Shown here piece after piece: positions 52,805 to 62,438 of a stretch of DNA of 64,000 nucleotides; position 1 is the stretch's first letter; every line of letters starts with the position of its first letter. Source of the DNA: Halomonas halodenitrificans DSM 735 (GTDB lineage: Bacteria > Pseudomonadota > Gammaproteobacteria > Pseudomonadales > Halomonadaceae); the NCBI RefSeq assembly GCF_000620045.1, contig NZ_KK211059.1, positions 109,777 through 173,776 on the forward strand. Reading direction: 5' to 3'. Made by a program: the position numbers and the translations under genes. The notes under the pieces were generated by a model. It saw only the letters and a program-made list of their open reading frames with translations. It was not told where the DNA came from and did no database searches.

Positions 52805-53275
52805 TCAGGCGATGACGACCAGAGGCTGATCGAATTCCACCGGCTCGCCGTCCTCTACCAGGATGGCCTCGACCACCCCGTCACGCTCGGCTTCGATCTG
52901 GTTCATCATCTTCATGGCCTCGACGATGCACACCGTCTCGCCCTTCTTGACCTGGGAGCCAACCTCGGCGAAGGCCTGGGCACCCGGTGCCGGGGAACGG
53001 TAGAAGGTGCCGACCATGGGCGAGGTGATGGCCTGACCCTGGAAGGCGGGGGCCTCGTCGGTGGTGGCCGGCTCGGCGCCTACGGCGGGTGCCGGTGCCG
53101 CGGCGGGAGCGGGGTAAGGCGCCGGGGCATAGCCCTGGGGCTCGCTGGGCTGCCAGTTGGTGCCGTTGGGATGGCGGCTGATGCGAACCGACTCTTCGCC
53201 TTCCTGGATCTCGATTTCGCTGATGTTCGACTCTTCGAGCAGTTCGATCAGCTTCTTGACCTTGCGGATATCCAT
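52805..53275 (-). CDS. accB: Biotin carboxyl carrier protein AccB
   Basis: The 156-residue protein has an N-terminal dimerisation part ([20 protein letters not shown]), a Pro/Ala-rich linker (about 49-70) and the biotinyl domain with Lys122 in VEAMKMMNQ. It forms the usual accB-accC operon. aroQ, often found just upstream in related bacteria, is absent; dsbD lies there instead, 227 bp away. That gap shows one BirA-like half-site, considered not enough to call. Confidence 0.96.
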   Translation of the reverse strand: MDIRKVKKLIELLEESNISEIEIQEGEESVRISRHPNGTNWQPSEPQGYAPAPYPAPAAAPAPAVGAEPATTDEAPAFQGQAITSPMVGTFYRSPAPGAQAFAEVGSQVKKGETVCIVEAMKMMNQIEAERDGVVEAILVEDGEPVEFDQPLVVIA

Positions 53276-53484
53276 GACATTCGTTCCGATCGGTTGGGTG
53301 CGGTGTGTGGCCGTTGATCCGGTGCTGTCAACCTGGGCCTGATCTCATTAGATCGCGGCAAGATGGCGACTCTTCCGCCTCTTATCGGCCGTTAAAGCAG
53401 GATAGCGGCGGATTTTGCCGAAAAAAGGCGAGGATGTCCAGCGGCCCTGAAAACGCTGTTCGGGTGTGGGATCCTCGCGTCGTC

Positions 53485-53503
53485 AAACCCGGCGATGCCG
53501 GGT
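53485..53503 (-). terminator. Terminator overlapping the dsbD stop
   Basis: On the minus strand ACCCGGC-ATC-GCCGGGT is followed by TT, beginning at the last base of the dsbD stop codon. Confidence 0.6.
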
Positions 53504-55371
53504 CATGCACGGTCCCCCTCGTTGCTCCAGTCGAGAACGCTATCCAGGTGGCCGGCGAGCTCCGGGGCATCCGGGGTACCCAGGATGCGTGCCTCGCGGA
53601 TCTCCTCGCCTGCACGGAAGAATAGCAGGCTGGGGGGGCCGAAGAGCTCGAAGCGTTCGAGCAGCTCGCGGCTGGCGGCATCGCTATCGGTGACGTCGAC
53701 ATTGATGCGGGCGAAGGCCGACAGGGGGCCCGCGACCTGGGCGTCGGGATAGACCCGGCGCTCGAGCTGCTTGCAGGCGATGCACCAGTCGGCGGTGAAG
53801 TGAACGAAGGCGGTCTGGTCGTCCGGCACGGAGGCCAGGGCCTGGCGCAGCTGGTCCAGGTCGGCCACCGTGGTGATCTCTTCACGAGATGGCACCGTGG
53901 CGCCGGCCGAGGCGCCAGACCCGGAGGCCAGGGGCGCCAGGGGGCGCAGCGGGTCGCTGGCCCCGCTGGCCGCGCCCAGTACCAGTGCCAGGCCCCAGGC
54001 GAGCAGCAGCAGCCCCAGTGCCTGACGTGCCCGGGCCCAGCCCTGGGGCAGGTTCGTGGTCATGGCGCCGAGTGCCACCGCGGTGCCGATGGCCAGGGCG
54101 GCCCACAGCAGCAGCACGGTGGTCGCCGGCAGGAGGCGCTCGACCAGCCAGATGGCGACGCCCAGCAGCAGGAGGCCGAAGGCGATCTTGACGCCGTTCA
54201 TCCAGGCACCGCTGCGCGGCAGCAGAGTGGTGCCGAAGGTGCCGACCAGGAGCAGCGGTATCCCCATGCCCAGGCCCAGGGCGAGGAGGGCGGCACCGCC
54301 TATCAGGGCGTCGCCGGTGGTGGAGATAAAGACCAGGGCGCCGGCCAGGGGGGCCGAGACACAGGGGGACACCACCAGCACCGACAGCGCGCCGGCGAGG
54401 GCCAGGCCGCCGGGACCGCTCTGCTGGGCGCGCGCCTGCCAGCCATCGATGCGGCCGGCCAGCCGAGGCGAGAGGCGCAGATCGAAGGCACCGAACATGG
54501 CCATGGCGAACCCCGTGAAGAGTATCGCGAAGGTGATCAGCACCGGCGCCGACTGCAGGCGAGCCTGGAGGTTGAGCCCGGCTCCGAACAGGCCCATCAG
54601 CACGCCCACGACCGCGTAGGTGAGTGCCATCCCTGTCACATAGCTGGCGGAGAGCGCAAAGGCGCGGGCTCGCCCCGGGTTCTGCCCGACGATGATCGAC
54701 GAGAGGATCGGCACCATGGGCAGCACGCAGGGGGTAAAGGTCAGCCCCAGGCCGGCGAGGAAGAAGAGCCCCAGGGCCAGGGGCAGGCTGGCCTCGGCCA
54801 TCAGGGCCTGGAAGCGGCCGTCCTCGCTCTGAGGGGCGGCGGGCTTCGGCGAGGGGGGCTCGGAGCCCGCATTCCCGGCGGAGGCCGAGCCGGCATCGGC
54901 CTTCGCCGCCTGCCAGCCGGCGAAGGCGGCGGGGGCCTGCTGTTCGGCGGCATCCAGGTCGACGTGCTCGGGGGGATAGCAGAGGCCGGCATCGGCGCAG
55001 CCCTGGAAGGTGAGGGTGACCGGCACCACTCCGCTGGCGTCCTCCTCGATGGGCACCCCGAAGACCAGGGTGTCACGGAACACGTAGACGTCGCCGAGGA
55101 ATTCGTCGCTGGTAAAGGTGCCCTCGGGGATCTCCGGCTCGCCCAGGGTTATCGCGTCACTCTCGATGGCAAACTGATGACGATAGAGGTAATGACCCTC
55201 CTTCGCCTGCATGCCGATGTAGAGGGTCTCGCCATCATGCCAGGCACTGGGCTGGAAGGCTTCCAGCACCGGTAGAAACTCGGAGTCGTCGCTGGAGAAC
55301 CATTGCGCCTGGGCGGCGAACGGCAGCAGTAACAGCAGGCTCGTCAGCGCGAGGCGTTGAAGACTGATCAC
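53503..55371 (-). CDS. dsbD: Thiol:disulfide interchange protein DsbD
   Basis: DsbD carries electrons from cytoplasmic thioredoxin to periplasmic DsbC/DsbG. The 622-residue protein has a signal peptide, a periplasmic domain with Cys125/Cys131 (FQGCADAGLCYPPEH), a polytopic core with the cysteines in FTPCVLPMVP and VVSPCVSAPLAG, and a C-terminal thioredoxin domain with TADWCIACKQLE. The start is GTG at 55371, after AGGACAGGAC; the upstream open frame would add residues before the signal peptide. Confidence 0.94.
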   Translation of the reverse strand: MISLQRLALTSLLLLLPFAAQAQWFSSDDSEFLPVLEAFQPSAWHDGETLYIGMQAKEGHYLYRHQFAIESDAITLGEPEIPEGTFTSDEFLGDVYVFRDTLVFGVPIEEDASGVVPVTLTFQGCADAGLCYPPEHVDLDAAEQQAPAAFAGWQAAKADAGSASAGNAGSEPPSPKPAAPQSEDGRFQALMAEASLPLALGLFFLAGLGLTFTPCVLPMVPILSSIIVGQNPGRARAFALSASYVTGMALTYAVVGVLMGLFGAGLNLQARLQSAPVLITFAILFTGFAMAMFGAFDLRLSPRLAGRIDGWQARAQQSGPGGLALAGALSVLVVSPCVSAPLAGALVFISTTGDALIGGAALLALGLGMGIPLLLVGTFGTTLLPRSGAWMNGVKIAFGLLLLGVAIWLVERLLPATTVLLLWAALAIGTAVALGAMTTNLPQGWARARQALGLLLLAWGLALVLGAASGASDPLRPLAPLASGSGASAGATVPSREEITTVADLDQLRQALASVPDDQTAFVHFTADWCIACKQLERRVYPDAQVAGPLSAFARINVDVTDSDAASRELLERFELFGPPSLLFFRAGEEIREARILGTPDAPELAGHLDSVLDWSNEGDRA

Positions 55372-55606
55372 GGAAGTCCTGTCCTTGGTTTGATAGTGTG
55401 GATGGCGGTCAGACCCTGCCTGTCTCCCGGGGTTCCAAAAAGGCATGGCTTCGACAGGGCATGGCTGACCGCTCCCGCCGGTCGGGTGCTAGGATAACGT
55501 ACAGGAGGGCGTGGCTTCATCGAGGAAGGTGCCGACAGGTGTGCCACGTTGTCGCACGTTCCGATGCCTCGTAGAAAAAAGTCTCGTACTGGAAAGGAAC
55601 CCGCAC

Positions 55607-56896
55607 ATGGCTTGGATGGGTAAGGGCGGCGCCAGGCGCCGCGAGAGAGTCGAGGCGCTGGAGCGCCCCGAATACGGCTGGATCTGGAAACCGCTACTGA
55701 CGCTGCTGGTGGTCTACCTGGTCGTGACACTGGCGCTGGGCATCTGGTGGAGCCGCACGCCGGCACCGTACAGCGTCGAGCAGGTGCCCATGGAGCGCCG
55801 CGGGGACGCCGGCGGCGAGCCTGCCGCGCGAGGCGCCGTGACGGTGGCCACCCTGGCCTCCATCGTCGAGACCCTCTACGACAAGCCCGGCGGCTATCTA
55901 CGCAACGACCGGTTGCCGCCGGGCCTGTGGCTGGACAACATGCCGAGCTGGGAGCGCGGTGTGCTGGATCAGGCCAAGGATCTGGCGCGGGCGCTTCCCT
56001 CGATGAACCCGAGCGAAGTCGAGCTCCTGGAAGAGGCAGTTCGCGGCCTGTCCGGTGATGGCCTCGACTGGCATCGACCGGCCACCGAGACACACCTGGC
56101 GGCGGCGGTCGCCGCCCTGGATCAGCAACTGATGGCGCTGGGTGGCATGCAGGCCGAGGGCTTCGTTCCCGGGGCGGGCCTGCGCCGCTGGCTGGCCGAC
56201 GTCGGTGTCCGCCTCGACGGCCTGTTGCTGCAGCTGGCATCGAGTGCCGGCGGACACAAGCTGCTGCGTGAACTGGCCATCGATAGCGAGGCGCTTCCCG
56301 AGAGCCCGCCCTGGTACCGGGTCGACAATGTCTTCTTCGAGGCCCGGGGTACCGGCTGGGCGCTGGTCCAGATGCTGGAGGGGGTGCAGCGTGATCAGCA
56401 CGATATCCTGGAAGCCGCCGGCGTCGTCGAGGCGTGGGAGCGCCTGCGCGCCGAGCTGGCGATGACCCAGCGGCGCCTGTGGAGCCCGGTGGTGATGAGT
56501 GGCTCGGGCTTTGGTCCCTTCGCCAACCATACCCTGGTGATGGCGCTTCATGTCAGTCGGGCCCGCGACCTGGTCGAGGAGATTGCCACACGACTCGCCG
56601 AGAGCGCCGAGCAGGGGGTATCCGGAGAGGACGTCCGGCAAGCACCCGCCAGTCAGCCCGAAGTGGTGGATGTGGAGCGAGGCGCCAGGTCCGAGCAGGG
56701 GCCAGCGTCTGAAGAGGCGCCCGAGCAGGAATCAGCGCCTCAAGGGTCGACCGAACAGGAATCAGCGCCTCAAGGGTCGACCGAACAGGAATCAGCGTCT
56801 GAAGAGGCGGCCGAGCAGGAGTCGGCTTCTGAAGAGTCACCCGAGCAGGAGGACCAGATGCAGCCCGGGGCTGACGAGGCTGAGACCCGCCAGTAG
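55607..56896 (+). CDS. DUF2333-like inner-membrane protein with C-terminal decapeptide repeats
   Basis: The 429-residue protein has a short basic N-terminus, one membrane helix (LLTLLVVYLVVTLALGIWW) and a large periplasmic domain with YLRNDRLPPGLWLDNMPSWE and ARGTGWALVQMLEGVQRD. This fits the DUF2333 family of unknown function. The C-terminus carries five ten-residue repeats (residues about 363-412) such as EQESAPQGST and EQESASEEAA, encoded by 30-bp units at 56693-56842. The repeat is very acidic and probably disordered. The ATG follows GGAAAGGA. It is divergent from dsbD. Confidence 0.82.
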   Translation: MAWMGKGGARRRERVEALERPEYGWIWKPLLTLLVVYLVVTLALGIWWSRTPAPYSVEQVPMERRGDAGGEPAARGAVTVATLASIVETLYDKPGGYLRNDRLPPGLWLDNMPSWERGVLDQAKDLARALPSMNPSEVELLEEAVRGLSGDGLDWHRPATETHLAAAVAALDQQLMALGGMQAEGFVPGAGLRRWLADVGVRLDGLLLQLASSAGGHKLLRELAIDSEALPESPPWYRVDNVFFEARGTGWALVQMLEGVQRDQHDILEAAGVVEAWERLRAELAMTQRRLWSPVVMSGSGFGPFANHTLVMALHVSRARDLVEEIATRLAESAEQGVSGEDVRQAPASQPEVVDVERGARSEQGPASEEAPEQESAPQGSTEQESAPQGSTEQESASEEAAEQESASEESPEQEDQMQPGADEAETRQ

Positions 56897-56944
56897 TGAG
56901 TGATGCCCCGGGTGTGGTTATTGCCCGGGGTGATGGCTGGAAAA

Positions 56945-56978
56945 CGCAGCGGGCCGCCCCTTTGGGCGGCCCGCTGCG
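56945..56978. terminator. Bidirectional hairpin between the DUF2333-like gene and ppa
   Basis: A perfect 15-bp inverted repeat (CGCAGCGGGCCGCCC) with a 4-base centre lies between the convergent genes, with AAAA on one flank. Confidence 0.7.
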
Positions 56979-56990
56979 CTGTTGCGCGAC

Positions 56991-57018
56991 GCTTGAGCGC
57001 CCCGTGGCGCGCTCAAGC
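56991..57018. terminator. Second hairpin next to the ppa stop
   Basis: GCTTGAGCGC and GCGCTCAAGC form a 10-bp stem just downstream of ppa on the minus strand. It may act with the adjacent larger hairpin. Confidence 0.5.
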
Positions 57019-57029
57019 AGGCCGTGTCA

Positions 57030-57560
57030 TCAGGCCTTGTGATAGGCGGCGGCCGCCTTTTCGATGGCCTTGCGGGCCGCATCGGCACCCTCCCAGGATT
57101 CCACCTTGACCCACTTGCCCTTCTCGAGATCCTTGTAGTTCTCGAAGAAGTGCGCGATCTGCTGGCGCAGCAGTTCGGGCAGGTCGGTTACCTCCTGGAC
57201 ATCGTCATACAGGCTGGACAGCTTGTGGTGAGGCACACACACCAGCTTGGCATCTTCCCCGGCTTCGTCGGTCATGTTGAGAATACCCACCGGGCGGGCG
57301 CGGATGATGCTGCCGGGCTGGACCGGGCAGGGAGTCACGACCAGCGCGTCCAGGGCATCACCGTCGTCGGCCAGGGTGTGCGGAATAAAGCCGTAGTTGG
57401 CGGGGTAGAACATCGGGGTCGCCATGAAACGGTCGACCAGCAGGGCGCTCATGTCCTTGTCGATCTCGTACTTTACCGGCGAATGGCTGGCCGGAATCTC
57501 GATCGCCACATAGAGATCGTTGGGGAGTTCCTTGCCGGCGGGGATATTATCGAAGTTCAT
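57030..57560 (-). CDS. ppa: Inorganic pyrophosphatase Ppa
   Basis: This 176-residue soluble family-I pyrophosphatase has the active-site block [13 protein letters not shown] and the early [17 protein letters not shown] and [12 protein letters not shown]. It is of normal bacterial length. It lies 2 kb from a PPi-dependent phosphofructokinase gene, so two PPi-consuming enzymes are close together. Confidence 0.96.
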   Translation of the reverse strand: MNFDNIPAGKELPNDLYVAIEIPASHSPVKYEIDKDMSALLVDRFMATPMFYPANYGFIPHTLADDGDALDALVVTPCPVQPGSIIRARPVGILNMTDEAGEDAKLVCVPHHKLSSLYDDVQEVTDLPELLRQQIAHFFENYKDLEKGKWVKVESWEGADAARKAIEKAAAAYHKA

Positions 57561-57778
57561 CGTCGATTCCTTGGGTTGGCAGACGGTCTTGGCGAGTCAT
57601 CGGGAAGAAAAAAATCCGCAAGATTATAAGGGCCAGCCTGGCCGAATACCAATTCGACATAGGTGCCGTCACGTTTTCGAAAGTGTTTGAAGATGCGTGA
57701 ATCCCTGCTGGGCCTCCTGTGTGGGGCCGCTGCGTGTATGATAGGACGCGCATGGATCCATCGGGCAAGGAGGGGCGA

Positions 57779-59512
57779 GTGGCAACCGCGCAGCTGTCAT
57801 TGAGTTTTGGTCAGGCCTTCGTGGCGCCGGATCGCCGGCACCACCGCAGCTCCATGTCGGTGTGTCTGCCCGAGCCACCCCAGCTCAACGCCAAGGGGGC
57901 CTGTGCGCTGATCAGCGATGCCACCCAGCGCAACAGCATGGCCAAGCAGGCCGGAGACCTCAGCGTACGCAGCTTTCTGGCCGACTACTACTCCACCCCC
58001 GATCACTGGGACGTCAAGACATCGGCCACCCGGGTCCTGCGCTCCCTCAATGGCTGGACCTACAGCCAGGGCCGCCAGGTGGCGGAGGGCAGTTATGTTA
58101 CCTCGCTGTCGGCGCTGGTGCTGCGCGGGACCCAGGGCCACCTCTTCCATATGGGAGACACCCTGGTGTTCCGGCTGCGCGGCGCGGAGTTCGAGCAGCT
58201 GACCCGCGATCATGTCACGGACCTGGGGGGCTATCGCTATCCTTCCCGGGCACTGGGCATGGATAACAGCATCGACATCGATTATGTCGGCTTTCCCGCC
58301 AAGCAGGGAGATCTCTTCCTGTTCACCACCCGAGCGATGCAGGGCACCCTGATGCCCTCGGAGTATGTCCAGCTGATTCGCCAGGATGCCAGTGACCTCG
58401 ATGCCGCCTGTGATCGCCTGGCCGAGGCGGCGGTGCAGCGTGCCCAGTCTCGTGGCTTTGGGGCCGGTCAGTTCTGCTTTCAGCTGGTGCGAATCGATGA
58501 GTTGCCCGATGCCCAGTCGGACAGCTCAACCAGGGTGTACGGCGAACTGCCCATCCCGCCGGAGTTGTCACCGGGTGAGCGCCTCGACGGCCTGGAGGTG
58601 CAGGCCGTGCTGTCGCGCACCGCCCAGTCCCGGGTCTACCGAGTACGCGACCTCCACAGCGAGCGCGATATGGTGATGAAGGCGCCGAGTCCCGCGCTTT
58701 CCCAGCGCAATGTCTACCTGGAGCATTTCCTGCTTCAGCAATGGGTCGTGGAGCGTGTGAAATCGCCCTTCGTGGTGCGCGTCATGGAGCCGTCGCGGCC
58801 GCGGCGCTACCTCTACTACCTGATGGCCTATGTCGAGGGTGAGACCCTGGCCGACTGGGCGCGCCGACACCCCCAGGCGAGCCTTGCCCAGCGTCTGGAT
58901 ATCGCCAACCAGCTGGGCAAGGCGGTGCAGGCCTTGCACCATCGCGATCTGCTGCACCAGCAGATTCACCCGGGCAACGTATTGATCGACGCCCATGGGC
59001 AGGTCGTGTTGACCGATTTCAGTGCCTGTCGGATGCGCGATGGCGGAGGGCACAAGGACGCTCGCGAACTGCTGCGTCAGGTGGGGCTCACCGAGCACAG
59101 CGCCCCGGAATATGCGCTGGACGACGACATCGGGCGGCGCAGCGACCAGTATTCCTATGCCTCAACGGTCTACTGGCTGCTGACCGGGGAACTGCCCTAC
59201 GCGGTGTCGCCCGATCGCCTGCTGCGCCATACCGATCTCGAACAGCTGGTCTATCGCCGCGGGCGAAAGCGCAATCCCGAGATACCCCAGGCACTCGACG
59301 ATGCATTGCGCCGGGCGCTGGATCCCCAGCGAGCGCTGCGCTATCGGCGAATGTCGGAGTTTCTACGCGAGCTGCGCCAGCCGCTGGCGGCGCGTCGTCG
59401 CGAACCGGGCTCGCGCAACGGTCAACGACGATTCCGCGACGCCGGCCATTTCTGGCAGGGCGTCGCGGGCATATTGCTGCTCTTGCTGGTGCTTTCCTGG
59501 CTGCTGCGATAG
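57779..59512 (+). CDS. Fused PP2C-like and Ser/Thr-kinase-like protein, probably catalytically inactive, with C-terminal membrane anchor
   Basis: The 577-residue protein has a PP2C-like domain (about 1-240), a protein-kinase-like domain (about 265-530) and a final hydrophobic helix (GVAGILLLLLVLSWLL). In the kinase part the ATP lysine (Lys301 in MVMKAP) and APE motif (HSAPEYAL) are present. The catalytic loop reads HQQIHPGN (393-400), so Gln395 replaces the catalytic Asp, and DFG is DFS (413-415). In the phosphatase part, DGMGG is reduced to SDATQ (Asp47) and the later SDG is absent; GDT (Asp127) remains. Intact fused proteins of this design exist in pseudomonads. GTG at 57779 follows AAGGAGGGG; an ATG at 57752 is in frame. 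Confidence 0.82.
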   Translation: MATAQLSLSFGQAFVAPDRRHHRSSMSVCLPEPPQLNAKGACALISDATQRNSMAKQAGDLSVRSFLADYYSTPDHWDVKTSATRVLRSLNGWTYSQGRQVAEGSYVTSLSALVLRGTQGHLFHMGDTLVFRLRGAEFEQLTRDHVTDLGGYRYPSRALGMDNSIDIDYVGFPAKQGDLFLFTTRAMQGTLMPSEYVQLIRQDASDLDAACDRLAEAAVQRAQSRGFGAGQFCFQLVRIDELPDAQSDSSTRVYGELPIPPELSPGERLDGLEVQAVLSRTAQSRVYRVRDLHSERDMVMKAPSPALSQRNVYLEHFLLQQWVVERVKSPFVVRVMEPSRPRRYLYYLMAYVEGETLADWARRHPQASLAQRLDIANQLGKAVQALHHRDLLHQQIHPGNVLIDAHGQVVLTDFSACRMRDGGGHKDARELLRQVGLTEHSAPEYALDDDIGRRSDQYSYASTVYWLLTGELPYAVSPDRLLRHTDLEQLVYRRGRKRNPEIPQALDDALRRALDPQRALRYRRMSEFLRELRQPLAARRREPGSRNGQRRFRDAGHFWQGVAGILLLLLVLSWLLR

Positions 59513-59617
59513 CGGCGGCCGCAGCCGCCTCTCACTCGCGCTGGCGTTTATCGCCGGATAAATCCGACTCCCACGGCATGAGGTGGCCCCGGTGTCGCAG
59601 GAGCGCGATTCCTGTAT

Positions 59618-60874
59618 TTACAGCTTGAATTCCGGCAGCTTGCGCTCGACGCGGTGCTTGGCGAGCTTCGCCACCCTGGGCAGGCCGTTGTCGAACGGGG
59701 GGAAGTCCTCGCCCTGGATCAGCGGTGACAGGTACTGGCGGCAGGTCTCGGTGATACCGAAGCCATCCTCGCTGATAAAGTCGCGGGGCATGAACTTCTC
59801 GCGGTTGGCGATCTCGGCCAGCGGGGCGGCCTCGATCCGCCACTGGTAGGGCGCGTCCGAGACACGCTTGATCGCCGGCATCATCGCGTTCTTGCCTTCG
59901 ATGGCCAACTCCACGGCCTTCTCGCCGACCGCATAGGCCTGCTCGACGTCGGTCCCGGAGGCCAGGTGACGTGCGGCGCGCTGCAGGTAGTCGGCCACCG
60001 CCCAGTGGTACTTGTAGCCCAGGTCCTGCTTGACCATGCCGGCAAGCGTCGGCGCCACGCCGCCCAGCTGGCGATGGCCGAAGGCATCGGTGTTACCGGC
60101 GTCGGCGAGGAAGGTACCGTCCTCGTAGCGCGCGCCTTCGGAGACCACGATCACGCAGTAGCCATACTGCTTGACCGCATGGTCGACCCGGGCCATCACC
60201 GCCTCGCGGTCGAAGGCTATCTCGGGGAAGATCACCAGGTGGGGCGGCTCGCCCTCGCCCTGGCCGGCCAGGGCGCCGGAGGCGGCGATCCAGCCGGCAT
60301 GACGACCCATGACCTCGAGCACGAACACCTTGGTGGAGGTGGCGCACATGGAGGCGATATCCAGCGATGCCTCCAGGGTCGAGGTGGCAATATACTTGGC
60401 GACGCTACCGAAGCCCGGCGAGTTGTCGGTGATCGGCAGGTCGTTGTCCACGGTCTTGGGCACATGGATGGCGGTGAGCGGGTAGCCGAGCTTCTCCGAG
60501 AGCTGGGAGACCTTGAGGCAGGTGTCGGCGCTGTCGCCGCCACCGTTATAGAAGAAGTAGCGGATATCGTGGGCGCGGAAGACCTCGATCAGCCGCTCGT
60601 ACTGGGCCCGGTGGGTCTCGATGTCCTTGAGCTTGTAGCGGCAGGAACCGAAGGCGCCGCCCGGCGTATGACGCAGCGCGGCGATGGCCTCGTCGGACTC
60701 CTGGCTGACGTCGATCAGCTCCTCGGTGAGGGCGCCGATGATGCCGTTGTGGCCGGCGTAGACCTTGCCGATCTGGTCGGGATGACGGCGGCAGGCTTCG
60801 ATCACGCCGCAGGCGCTGGCGTTGATCACGGCGGTGACGCCGCCGGACTGGGCATAGAAGGCATTATGGGCCAT
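59618..60874 (-). CDS. pfp: Pyrophosphate-dependent 6-phosphofructokinase Pfp
   Basis: This 418-residue PfkA-family enzyme uses PPi in place of ATP: the nucleotide loop reads YNGGGDSADTCLKV, and the catalytic block is PKTVDNDLPITDNSPGFGS with the MGRHAGWIAASGALA segment. PPi-type phosphofructokinases run reversibly in glycolysis and gluconeogenesis. It starts MAHNAFYAQSGGVTAVIN and converges with the kinase-like gene. Confidence 0.94.
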   Translation of the reverse strand: MAHNAFYAQSGGVTAVINASACGVIEACRRHPDQIGKVYAGHNGIIGALTEELIDVSQESDEAIAALRHTPGGAFGSCRYKLKDIETHRAQYERLIEVFRAHDIRYFFYNGGGDSADTCLKVSQLSEKLGYPLTAIHVPKTVDNDLPITDNSPGFGSVAKYIATSTLEASLDIASMCATSTKVFVLEVMGRHAGWIAASGALAGQGEGEPPHLVIFPEIAFDREAVMARVDHAVKQYGYCVIVVSEGARYEDGTFLADAGNTDAFGHRQLGGVAPTLAGMVKQDLGYKYHWAVADYLQRAARHLASGTDVEQAYAVGEKAVELAIEGKNAMMPAIKRVSDAPYQWRIEAAPLAEIANREKFMPRDFISEDGFGITETCRQYLSPLIQGEDFPPFDNGLPRVAKLAKHRVERKLPEFKL

Positions 60875-61058
60875 GGGGCTGGTTTGCTCCTGATCGTCGC
60901 TGCTGTTCGGGTGGAGGGTGACGAAAGAGGGAGGATTCTAGCCGAAAGCCCCTCGCCCTGCACCCGGGGTGCTGGAGAGGGTCGTTGGGGCCATGCTAGT
61001 CTCGCCACTCTCCGTGCCATGGTGGCGCGGCCACCGGACCCATGCTGGAGCGAGTCCC

Positions 61059-62438
61059 ATGCATCTTCATATCCTTGGTATCTGTGGCACTTTCATGGGT
61101 AGCCTGGCGCTGCTGGCGCGGGAACTGGGCCACAGGGTTACCGGCTCGGACGCCGGCGTCTATCCGCCCATGAGCACCCAGCTCGAGGAGGCCGGCATCG
61201 CGCTGCGTGACGGGTATTCGCCGGTCAACCTCGAGCCGCGCCCCGACCTGGTGGTGATCGGCAATGCGCTGTCCCGGGGCAATCCCGAGGTGGAAGCGGT
61301 GCTCGATGCGGGCCTGCCCTATGTGTCCGGCCCCCAGTGGCTGGCCGAGCACGTGCTGCCCGGACGGCGGGTGATCGCCGTGGCCGGTACCCATGGCAAG
61401 ACCACCACGGCGAGCCTGGCCGCCTGGCTGCTGGAATCGGCGGGCCTGGCCCCGGGGTTCCTGATCGGCGGCGTGCCGCGCAACTTCGGGGTCTCGGCCC
61501 GCCTCGGTGCCGCGGACGCTCCCTTTGTCGTGGAGGCCGACGAGTACGACACCGCCTTCTTCGACAAGCGCTCGAAGTTCGTTCACTACCGGCCCGAGAT
61601 CGCCGTGCTCTGCAATCTGGAGTTCGATCATGCGGACATCTTCGATGATCTAGCGGCGATCGAGCGCCAGTTCCATCACCTGGTCCGCACGGTGCCGGGC
61701 AAGGGAACCCTGCTGGTGGCCGATGGCGAACCGGCCCTCGAGCGGGTGCTGGCCATGGGGGCCTGGAGTCCCGTGGTGCACTTCGGTGAGGCCGCCAGCA
61801 GCGCCTGGCGGCTCGAACGGGAGCGCGACGATGCCTCGCGGTTTCGTGTGATCCATCAGGATGGCGAAGCCAACGAGGATGCCGTGGTCGACTGGCCCCT
61901 GACCGGGCTGTACAACGCCCGCAATGCCCAGGCCGCCCTGGCCGCGGCCCATGCCTGCGGGGTGAGCCTGGCCCGGGGCGCCGCCGCCCTGGCGCGTTTC
62001 GAGTCTCCACGGCGCCGCCAGGAAGTGCGCGGGGAAGTGGCCAATATCCAGGTGATCGACGACTTCGCCCACCATCCCACGGCCATCGCCGCGACCCTCG
62101 AGGGCCTGCGCGCCGCCACCGCCCGGGGGCGCCTGCTGGCGGTGATCGAGCCACGCTCCAACACCATGCGCCTGGGGACCCTGCGTGACCGCCTGGCCGC
62201 CAGCGTTTCCGCCGCCGACGCCGCCTTCTGGTATCGCCCGGAGGGCCTGGACTGGCCGCTGGAGCCGATCATCGCGGCGAGCCCGGTGCCGGCACGGCTC
62301 GAGCAGGACCTGGACACCCTGGTGGCGTCGCTGGTAGAGGAGGCCAGGCCCTATGATCGTATCGTGGTGATGTCCAACGGCGGCTTCGGCGGCATTCACG
62401 AGAAGCTGCTGGCCGCACTGGAGTCCGCACATGGCTGA
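61059..62438 (+). CDS. mpl: UDP-N-acetylmuramate:L-alanyl-gamma-D-glutamyl-meso-diaminopimelate ligase Mpl
   Basis: Mpl recycles murein tripeptide by linking it to UDP-MurNAc. The 459-residue Mur ligase starts MHLHILGICGTFMGSLA, has the ATP loop VAGTHGKTTTASL, and conserved EADEYDTAFFDKRSKF and DDFAHHPTAI. The open frame begins 90 bp earlier without support. It overlaps ubiX by 8 bp (ATGGCTGA), an order shared with Pseudomonas. Confidence 0.96.
   Translation: MHLHILGICGTFMGSLALLARELGHRVTGSDAGVYPPMSTQLEEAGIALRDGYSPVNLEPRPDLVVIGNALSRGNPEVEAVLDAGLPYVSGPQWLAEHVLPGRRVIAVAGTHGKTTTASLAAWLLESAGLAPGFLIGGVPRNFGVSARLGAADAPFVVEADEYDTAFFDKRSKFVHYRPEIAVLCNLEFDHADIFDDLAAIERQFHHLVRTVPGKGTLLVADGEPALERVLAMGAWSPVVHFGEAASSAWRLERERDDASRFRVIHQDGEANEDAVVDWPLTGLYNARNAQAALAAAHACGVSLARGAAALARFESPRRRQEVRGEVANIQVIDDFAHHPTAIAATLEGLRAATARGRLLAVIEPRSNTMRLGTLRDRLAASVSAADAAFWYRPEGLDWPLEPIIAASPVPARLEQDLDTLVASLVEEARPYDRIVVMSNGGFGGIHEKLLAALESAHG

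Noticed and set aside
53327..53334. BirA half-site TGTCAACC upstream of accB
   Set aside because: No partner arm lies at the required distance on either side, so an operator cannot be supported.
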